DNA of 64,000 bases from Franconibacter helveticus LMG 23732. GTDB lineage: Bacteria > Pseudomonadota > Gammaproteobacteria > Enterobacterales > Enterobacteriaceae. The position numbers and the translations under genes are program-made. Where the stretch lies: the NCBI RefSeq assembly GCF_000463115.2, contig NZ_AWFX01000054.1, positions 434-64,433 on the forward strand, given 5' to 3'. The notes under the pieces are model-generated. The model was not told where the DNA came from. It saw only the letters and a list, made by a program, of their open reading frames with translations, and did not search any database. Numbering within the stretch: position 1 is the first letter of the stretch; every line of letters begins with the position of its first letter. This document shows, piece by piece, positions 34,855 to 43,500 of the stretch.

Positions 34855-36132
34855 ATGGAACATGTAAAAAGCTACTACGCCGCGAGCGCCAACGCGCATG
34901 CCCCCTATCCGACCCTTACCGAATCGCTGGAATGCGATGTTTGCGTGGTGGGCGGCGGCTATACCGGTCTTTCATCCGCGCTGCATTTAGTCGAGCAAGG
35001 GTATGACGTGGTGCTGCTGGAGGCGGCGCGCATTGGCTTTGGCGCCAGCGGGCGCAACGGCGGCCAGATTGTGAACTCTTACAGCCGCGACATTGATGTG
35101 ATTGAAGAGCGCTACGGCGCGCCGACGGCGCGAATGCTCGGCAACATGATGTTTGAAGGCGCGCAGATTATCCGCGACCGCATTGCTCGCTACGATATTC
35201 AGTGCGATTACCGCCCAGGCGGGCTCTTTGTGGCGCTCAACCGCAAACAGTATCTGGGGCTGATTGAGCAAAAAGCGAACTGGGAGCGTTACGGCAACAA
35301 TCAGTTGGAATTGCTGGACGCCGACAAGGTGCGCGATGAGATTGCAAGCAATCGCTACAGCGGCGCGCTGCTCGATCACAGCGGCGGCCATATTCACCCG
35401 CTCAACCTGGCGCTGGGCGAAGCCGAGGCGATTCGCTTACAGGGCGGGCGCATTTTCGAGCAGTCTGCCGTGGTGAAAATCGAACACGGTCAGCCCGCTA
35501 TCGTGAAAACCGACAAGGGGCAGGTGAAGGCGCGCTATGTGATCGTGGCCGGCAACGCCTACCTTGGCAGCAAGCTGGAGCCTGCGCTGGCGCGTCGCAG
35601 CATGCCGTGCGGCACCCAGGTGGTGACCACCGAGCCGCTGGATGCGGATGTCGCCGCTTCGCTGCTGCCCAGTAATTATTGCGTGGAAGATTGTAATTAC
35701 CTGCTCGACTATTACCGGCTGACGGCGGATAACCGCCTGCTTTACGGCGGCGGCGTGGTTTACGGCGCGCGCGACCCGGACGACATCGACAGGTTGATTA
35801 TGCCGAAGCTGCTGAAAACCTTCCCGCAGTTGAAAGGGGTGAAAATAGACTACCGCTGGACGGGAAATTTCCTGCTGACCCTCTCGCGCATGCCGCAGTT
35901 TGGCAGGCTTGAAAACAACATTTATTACATGCAGGGCGACAGCGGCCACGGCGTGACCTGTACCCACCTGGCAGGCAAGCTTATCTCGGAAGCGCTGCGC
36001 GGCGACGCGGAACGATTCGACGCCTTCGCCACGCTGCCGCATTACCCTTTCCCCGGCGGGCGTTCATTCCAGATCCCGTTTACCGCCATGGGCGCGGCTT
36101 ATTACAGTCTGCGGGACAGGTTGGGGGTGTGA
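34855..36132 (+). CDS. puuB: Gamma-glutamylputrescine oxidase PuuB
   Basis: A 425-residue FAD-dependent oxidase of the DAO family that converts gamma-glutamylputrescine to the aldehyde with release of ammonia and peroxide. The dinucleotide-binding motif CVVGGGYTGLSSALHL is at about 25-40, followed by GASGRNGGQIVNS. The C-terminal GDSGHGVTCTHLAGKLI is typical. It is the last gene of the operon; E. coli has puuE next, but here the repeat element follows at once. Confidence 0.96.
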   Translation: MEHVKSYYAASANAHAPYPTLTESLECDVCVVGGGYTGLSSALHLVEQGYDVVLLEAARIGFGASGRNGGQIVNSYSRDIDVIEERYGAPTARMLGNMMFEGAQIIRDRIARYDIQCDYRPGGLFVALNRKQYLGLIEQKANWERYGNNQLELLDADKVRDEIASNRYSGALLDHSGGHIHPLNLALGEAEAIRLQGGRIFEQSAVVKIEHGQPAIVKTDKGQVKARYVIVAGNAYLGSKLEPALARRSMPCGTQVVTTEPLDADVAASLLPSNYCVEDCNYLLDYYRLTADNRLLYGGGVVYGARDPDDIDRLIMPKLLKTFPQLKGVKIDYRWTGNFLLTLSRMPQFGRLENNIYYMQGDSGHGVTCTHLAGKLISEALRGDAERFDAFATLPHYPFPGGRSFQIPFTAMGAAYYSLRDRLGV

Positions 36133-36189
36133 TGTTCGCGCGGGGGCGCGGCGCCATTTGCCTGATGGCTTTGTGGAGGTGAGTATGCG

Positions 36190-36330
36190 CGGACGGTGAA
36201 GGGTTCCGTTCGCCGGAGCTGTTGTTGGCTGGGTCTATGTAAGGCAGGTGAAAGGTTCCGTTCGCTATGGAGTCTGCTGTTTGGGTTTATGTGAGGGTGG
36301 TGAAGGGTTCCGTTCGCTAAGGCGTTGTCT
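36190..36330 (-). repeat. 52-bp tandem repeat array, inverted copy 2
   Basis: Reverse-complement units with GGTTCCGTTCGC start at about 36196, 36248 and 36300, a 52-base period. They are the same unit as at 434-640, in inverse orientation. It lies immediately downstream of puuB. Confidence 0.85.
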
Positions 36331-36562
36331 TTATATGTTCGCTTTTCTCACGCGAACGTGCCAGGGGGCTTCGCCGCCAGCCCCCTGGCAACCCCGGCTC
36401 CCGGCTCGCAAAATCGACCCCTTCGGGGCAGACCTTCCGGCCTGGCATCTGGCTTCGGGTCGGTCCTGACGGTGCATCCCTGCACCGACATGACCTCACG
36501 CCGGTTCCCTCCGGCGTGCCCCGGCCATCTGCCAGCCCGGAAGGCGATTTTGAGGCCGGATA
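36331..36562 (-). repeat. Structured hairpin block of composite element, inverted diverged copy 2
   Basis: Homologous on the opposite strand to 141-405. H4 (36359-36370 with 36379-36390) is unchanged. H3 is CCCC/GGGG (36418-36421 with 36425-36428), H2 is GGTGCA/TGCACC (36471-36476 with 36481-36486, outer GGTC/GACC), H1 is ACGCCGG/CCGGCGT (36498-36504 with 36511-36517). Stems differ in sequence from copy 1 but remain paired; loop sizes are equal for H1 and H4. Confidence 0.85.
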
Positions 36563-36639
36563 AACGTCACCGCTGACAGGTAAATGGAAACAGTAACGCA
36601 AATGTTGCTGTGAAAATGCTCGTGTTAGTACTCACTTAC

Positions 36640-37023
36640 CCTTGAGCAAAAGTCACTTTCAGGCCCATTAAAACACCCATATCGCAGCGAGGTTTGGTTC
36701 CGGTTTTGAAACTGCCTGAGACAGGTGGCGCTGCGCTTAGCCGCCCAGCGCAAGACACCCTTCTCCATGGGCAAAAGCCGCTTTCAGACCCGTTAAGACA
36801 CCCGCGTTGCAGCGAGGTTTTGTTCCGATTTTGAAACTGCCTGAGACAAGTGGCGTGTGCTTAGCCGTCAAGCACAAGGAACCTTTTTCCCTGGGCGGAA
36901 GCCACTTTCAGGCCCATTAAAACACCCATATCGCAGCGAGGTTTGGTTCCGGTTTTGAAACTGCCTGAGACAGGTGGCGCTGCGCTTAGCTGTACAGCGC
37001 AATGCATCCTTCTCGTTGGGCAA
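36640..37023 (+). repeat. 124-125-bp tandem units of composite element, copy 3
   Basis: The core GCAGCGA recurs at 36684, 36809, 36933 and 37058, the last unit running into the hairpin block. Units differ by a few percent. Alternate units (first and third) resemble each other most closely, hinting at duplication of pairs. Confidence 0.85.
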
Positions 37024-37288
37024 AAGCCGCTCTCGGCCTCAGTAAAAATTTTACATCGCAGCGAAATTTGGGTCCGGCCTCAAAATCGCCTCAGCTTTTT
37101 CACGGTGGCCGGGGCGCACCGGCTGGACCCGGTGCGAGGGCATGTCGGCACAGGGACGTGCCGTCATGCCCGACCCGAAGCCAGCGGGGAAAAGATGAGG
37201 TTTCCCGCTTCAGCGGGCGATTTTGCGTGCCGGGAGCCGGGGTTGCCAGGGGGCTGGCGGCGAAGCCCCCTGGCACGTTCGCGTGAGA
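37024..37288 (+). repeat. Structured hairpin block of composite element, copy 3
   Basis: Reads as identical over 265 bases to 141-405, including all four hairpins. It is a direct repeat 36,883 bases away. After 37288 a few bases differ, then ACATATAAAGACAACGCC is shared again. Confidence 0.9.
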
Positions 37289-37309
37289 GGTGATTACATA
37301 TAAAGACAA

Positions 37310-37440
37310 CGCCTTAGCGAACGGAACAATTCACTACCCTTACATAGTCCCAACCAACAACCGCCCCAGCGAACGGAACCATGCCCCCTCCCATAGACTC
37401 AACCAACAGCCACGCTACCGAACGGAACCTTTCACCAACC
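37310..37440 (+). repeat. 52-bp type tandem repeat array, copy 3
   Basis: Three more divergent units with CGAACGGAAC at about 37318, 37374 and 37418. Same side of the hairpin block as in copies 1 and 2. The array ends about 70 bases before the terminator of the autotransporter gene. Confidence 0.7.
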
Positions 37441-37509
37441 CTCCACAGCGTTTTGCGCGCCAGAAGGCAGGACCGCCAGAGTGCTGGCACAGAACCCCTG
37501 CGCCGCAAA

Positions 37510-37539
37510 TAAAAAAACCGCGCCTTTTCGGGCGCGGTT
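37510..37539 (-). terminator. Rho-independent terminator of the autotransporter gene
   Basis: AACCGCGCC (37516-37524) pairs with GGCGCGGTT (37531-37539); on the minus strand it is followed by TTTTTTT. It lies about 30 bases past the stop codon. Confidence 0.9.
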
Positions 37540-37567
37540 TCTGACCACTTATTGCAACAGCTTTTTA

Positions 37568-40500
37568 TCAGAAGCTGATTTTCAGCGTTACCTGACCGCC
37601 GTAGCCGCCGGTGCCGGCGTCGTCCAGCGTCTGGGTATAACCCGCGCGCACCCCTAAGGTCACGTTGTCGCGGATTTGCCCATCCAGGCCCACATCCAGC
37701 GCGGCGGCAGTGCCGTCCTGATCCGGGCTGAAGCTCGCCTCACTGTTGACCACGCCCGGCGCGCTGACGCTCAGATCGCCTTTCGAGTCGAAGGTCTGGA
37801 TAAAGGACGGACGCACCCACCAGCTTACCGGCGGCGGGTTAGCCGTTGTTTTCAGCGTTGCGTTGTTGCCAAAACGCAGACCTGCGCGCACCTGCTGGCT
37901 GTGAGCATCGCCAAACGAAACGTCCGCCGCGTCATCGCTGCCGTCTTTCAAATCCACGCCGCGATACTGGTACTGCAACTGCGGTTCCAGCACCAGCCCC
38001 GCGCCCACCTCAAACGGCAGACCGGTTTCGAAGGAGCCGACATAGCCCCAGCCATGCGTCTTCATGCCGTCGCCGTCGCGCGGGTCGGTCTCGAAGTTAT
38101 GGCGCGTGCCCTGGGCGACTACGTCGAACCACCAGCCGCTTTCATGCACGCCGTTGAAATAGAGACCGCCGCTGTAAGCGTCATCTTTCACCGTCCCCGC
38201 TTTGGAGTCGTTCTCACGCTGCACGTCTACTTTCGAAAGACCCGCCGCGCCGTAGATCCCCACGCTCAGCGCCATGGCACTGTCGGCGTTCTGCCAGAGA
38301 TCGCTACCAATTTGCAGGAAGGTATAGCCGCCTTTGCTGTCTGGCGTATTGCCGCTGCGCAGGTCGTCGCTGCCATGGTCGTGGCTCAACTGGCCTGCCT
38401 GGAAACGCGCCCACATGTTGCTGCCGCTTTCAGTCGCTGCGCGAGCCGCGTAACGACGGCTGTCGAGCGAGCCGAGCAGCGCGCTGTCGTAGTCCATCGC
38501 CTGCGCAAAGAGCGAGTTGTAGAGATAGACGGCAGAACGGTAGTTCTGCGCCCCGCTCTCACCCGCGTCTGTCGCCGCCGTGGTCAGATACCAGCTTTCA
38601 TCTGCCGTCCCCTGACGCAGGGTGTAGTTATAAGCACCCGCCTGCAACGCGCCCGCCATGCTGAAGGCGTCGTCTGCGGTAGTGGCGCCGTTAATGGCGT
38701 TAACGACCTGAATGCCTTCGCCGGTGGTGCTGGCGCCAAGGCCGCCCAGGTTGCGGATAGCCAGCCGGGTGTTGCCGGTAGCGGCGCCGCCGTCAATGAT
38801 CAGGCTGTCGGTTACCGCTGCGTCGCCTGCAAAGAGCGTATTCAGCGTAATGGTGCCGCCGTTACCCACCAGGTTCGTTACCGTCAGGGTTTTCGGTACA
38901 AACGCCCCGGTCGGCGCCTGGTAGTCAATAGAGCCGCCAAGCGTCAGGGTATTGAGCAGCGAGTCGCCCGTCATCAGCCAGCTGGAGCCTGCGTCAATCG
39001 TCAGGTCAGTCGGGTCGATAATACCGGTCAGCGCGGTGCCGTTGGTCAGTTGCAAAGAGGTGCCGAGCTGCGCCACGATATCGGTCACTGCCTGTAGGCC
39101 GCTAAAGACCAGCGTACCGGCTTGCAGATAAGTGCCGCCTGTCTGGTTAAGCACGCCGCTTAAGGTCAGCTGACCGTCGCCCTCTTTATACAGGCTGCCG
39201 GTGCCGGTCAGCGCGCCGTTGTAGCTGCTGTCGGTGGTATCGGCAGTGATGCTCAGAATGCCTGCGTTGTTCACATCGCCTGTTAAGGTTGCGCCGTCGT
39301 TGAGTTCGGTCAAGCCGGTCAGGGTGCCGCCCGCCGTGACGTTCAGGCTGCCGCCCGCGTTGACGGTGGTGTTGTTCGCCGTGCCGTCAGCGCCTACCCC
39401 CAGCGAACCGCCGTTTTCCAGCAGCAGGCTGTCGGCAAGCTTATCGGCGATGGAGAAGGCGCCATTGTCGCTTTCGCCATCTGCGGTGACATCGGTGGTA
39501 GCCACCAGCGCCGCGCCGCTGTTCAGCATGATGTTGGTGGCGGTTGCGCCGCTTGCCAGCGCCAGCATCCCGCCCTGTTCAACGGCGGTGAGGTTGACCA
39601 TGCCGCCCTCTTGCACCTTCTGCGCGCCGCCAGCGCTGACGGTGGTGGAAACCGCCGTGCCGCCGAAGGTGACGCTCTGGGTGCCGTTTTCGCTGACGGT
39701 GGAAGACGCCACTTCGCCGCCCGCGTTCACGACCTGATCCCCCGCCACGATGTTATCGACAACGATAGCGCCGTCGTTCACGTTCTGGATGCCGCCCGCC
39801 CTGATGACGGTAGAAATAACGGTACCGCCGCTGTTTACGTTCTGCGTGCCGCCCGTATTCAGCGTGGTGCTGACCGCCGTACCGCCAGTCAGAACGTTTT
39901 GAATGCCGCCTTCGTTAACTTCAGCGAGGTAAGAAGAGCCGCCGTTAAAGATATTCTGCACGCCGCCGCTGTTGAGCACGGTAGAGGTTGCCACGCCGCC
40001 GCGGTTGACGTTTTGCGCCCCGCCTGCCGCCACAACCGCATCCGTTGCGCTGCCGGCGACATTCTGGCGCGCGCCGTTGCTGACAGAAGCGCCAAGCGCC
40101 GTTGCGCCTGCGGCGATGTTCTGGGTGCCGCCGTTATCAAGCAGCGTATCGATGGCGCTGGCGCCGCCTGCCAGGTACTGGATGCCGCCGAGAATGGACG
40201 TATCCGTGACCTGGCCGCCGTCAAAGACGGTCTGGTTGCCGCCGCTTTCAATCAGGGTAGTCCGCACATCCGCGCCGCTATTCACGATCTGCTGACCGCC
40301 GCTGGCGATACGGGTCTGCGACGCTGTACCGGAAACGTCCTGGATGCCGCCTTCGCCGATGGCGGTCATCTCCGCCAGCCCGTCGGCCAGCACCGACTGG
40401 CGCCCTCCGTTCAGCAGAGAGGTGCCGCGAGCGCGCCCTTCCACGGTTTGCAGACCGCCGTTGACCTGGGTTACATCAGCAAACCCGCCCGCCATTACGT

Positions 40501-43500
40501 TCTGAACGCCGCCTTCAAAAACGAAGGTTTGCAGCGTTTCGCCGCCGGAATTGAGGTTTTGCACTGCGCCGCGGTTGATGAGCGTACCGCTGGCGTAACC
40601 GCCATCGCCCACATTCTGCGTGCCGCCAAGCATGCGGGTATCAATGGCTTTCGCGCCATTGTTGATGTTTTGCTCGCCGCCGTTCATGACGGTAGAGATA
40701 GCCGCCCCTGCGCTGCTGACGGTTTGCTTGCCGCCCGCGTTGATGACCGTATTACGTGACCAGCCATACGGGTTGACCACCTGCTGGCCGCCGTTGTTGA
40801 TCACGGCGGCATCAGAAAGGCCATCCACGTGTTGCAGGCCGCCGCTGTTGACCAGCGTACCGCGCGCCTGGCCGCTCGTCATAACCAGCTGTACGCCGCC
40901 ATCGCTGATGCTGGTGCCAGAGGCCGTGCCTTCCACCAGCTGTGTGCCGCCGCTAAAGACCGTGCCGTCGGAGGCCGCGCCGCCGAGGCTGATATGCTGC
41001 ACGCCGCCGTTCTTAACGAGGGTGCCCGCCGCCAGGCCGCCGAGGTTGACCATTTGCAGGCCGCCGTCATTCACTACCGCGGAGACCGCCGCGCCGTCCA
41101 CGCTCTGCGTGCCGCGGTTGTTAATGATAGTGCCGGTCGCTTTACCGCTGGTGGTAACCAGCTGGGTGCCGCCATCGCTCAGGCTGGTGCCGGAAGCCGT
41201 GCCTTCCACCACCTGTTTGCCGCCGCCGAAAACGGTGCCGTCAGAGGCCGCGCCGCCCACGCTGATGTGCTGAAGCCCGCCGCTGTTGACGGTGGTGCTG
41301 GCCGCCAGACCGCCGCGATTGACCAGCTGCACGCCGCCGTCGCTGACGACGGCGGAGATAGCAGCGCCATCGACGCTCTGGGTGCCGCCGCTGTTGATTT
41401 GGGTGTTATTGGCTTTACCGGTCGTCATCACCAGCTGTGTGCCGCCGTCGCTGATGCTGGTGCCGGACGCGGTGCCTTCCACAACCTGACGACCGCCGCT
41501 GAAAATCGTGCCGTCAGAGGAAGCGCCGCCCTGTTTAATGTGCTGGAGACCGCCGCTGTTGACAATGGAGCGGGTTGCCAGACCGCCGTTGTTCACCAGC
41601 TGCACGCCGCCATTATTCAGCACGGAGGCGACAGCCGTGCCATCCACCGCCTGGGTGCCGCCGCTGTTGACTTTGGTGCCGGTGGTTTTGCCGCTGGTCT
41701 GCACCAGCTGCACGCCGCCGTCGCTGACGCTGGTGCCGGACGCGGTGCCCGCCACGACCTGCTGGCCGCCGCCGAAAATGGTGCCATCGGAAGCCGCGCC
41801 GCCCAGGTTGATGTGTTGCAGGCCGCCGCTGTTAACGATGGAGCCTGCCGCCAGACCGCCGCTGTTCACCAGTTGCACGCCGCCGTTGTTAACGACAGAA
41901 GAGGTTGCCGTGCCGTCAACGCGCTGCAAGCCGCCCTGGTTGATAAGCGAACCGCTGGCGCTGCCGCCCGTCATCACATGCTGTACGCCGTTCTGGCCGA
42001 TAACGGTGCCGCCCGCCAGACCCGCCACGCGCTGAATGCCGCCAAGCAGAAGCGAGCCGGATGCCGCCGCCCCCGCCCGTACCGACTGGATGCCGCCGCT
42101 GTTCACCTGGGTATTGTTGGCGTGAGAGCCGCTTTGCAGCAGTTGCAGACCGCCGTCGTTGATAATGGAGCCGTTGGCCGTACCGTCGACATTCTGCAAG
42201 CCGCCGCTGTTCACGTGCGTGCCTGTGGTTTGCCCGGTAACGTGAACCTGCTGCGCGCCGCCTGCATTAACGATAGTGCCGGAAGCGGTGCCTTCAACCA
42301 CCTGCGTGCCGCCTGCCAGCAGCCCGTCGGAAGCCGCGCCGCCTTCGTTGATGTGTTGCAGGCCGCCGCTGTTCACCAGCGAGCCGGCAGCCAGGCCGCC
42401 TGCATGCACTAACTGCACGCCGCCGTCGTTTACCACCGCGGAAATGGCCGAACCGTCTACCGCCTGCGTGCCGCCGCTGTTGATGATGGTGTCGGTCGCT
42501 TTACCGGTCTGCTGAACCTGCTGGGTGCCGCCTTCGTTAATGCTGGTGCCGGAAGCGGTACCCGCCACTACCTGGGTGCCGCCGCTGAAAATGCGCCCGT
42601 CCGAGGCCGCGCCGCCTTCATTGATATGCTGAAGCCCGCCGCTGTTGACGATAGATCCCGCCGCCAGGCCGCCGCTGTTAACTAACTGCGTGCCGCCATT
42701 ATTAACGACAGAGGACGTTGCCGTGCCGTCAACACGCTGCAAACCGCCTTCATTGATGAGCGAGCCGGTGGCGCTGCCGCCCACCTGCACATGCTGCACG
42801 CCGCCTGCGCCGATAATGGTGTCGGCCGCCACGCCGGCCAGCTCCTGAATGCCGCCAAGCAGCGTCGCCGCGGCGGCGGCGCCGCCTGCCAGCACATCCT
42901 GAATACCGCCGGTGTTTACCACGGTGCCGGTGGCAAGCCCGCCGCTGCGCACCTGCTGGATGCCGCCATCGTTGATGGTCGTGCCCGTCGCGGCGCCGTC
43001 CACATCCTGCTTGCCGCCGCTGTTAATGGTTGCGTCGGTCACTTTCCCGGTAGCGTGGATCTGCTGCACGCCGCCAGTGTTGATAAGCGTGCTGGAAGCG
43101 GTACCTTCAACAATTTGCGTGCCGCCGAACAGAATGCCGTCGGAAGAGGCGCCGCCTTCATTGATATGTTCAAGCCCGCCGGCGTTAACAATGGTGCCTG
43201 CCGCCACGCCGTCGCGGTGAATCAGTTGTACGCCGCCGTCGTTGACGACCGCAGAGAGAGCCAGGCCGTCTACCGCCTGCGTGCCGCCGCTGTTAATGAT
43301 GGCGTTGATGGCTTTACCGGTCTGCTGAACCTGTTGCGTACCGCCTGCGTTAACGCTGGTGCCGGACGCGGTGCCGGCAACAACCTGGGTGCCGCCGCTG
43401 AAGATGCGCCCGTCAGTGGACGCGCCGCCTACATCAATATGCTGCAAGCCGCCGTTGTTAACCGTGGTGCTGCTGGCAAGCCCGCCGCTGTGCACCAGCT

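Noticed and set aside
39611-42412. Long plus-strand open frames (382 and 527 codons) inside the autotransporter gene
   Set aside because: They are antisense products of the GC-rich repetitive coding sequence. The minus-strand frame has a signal peptide, regular repeats and a barrel.
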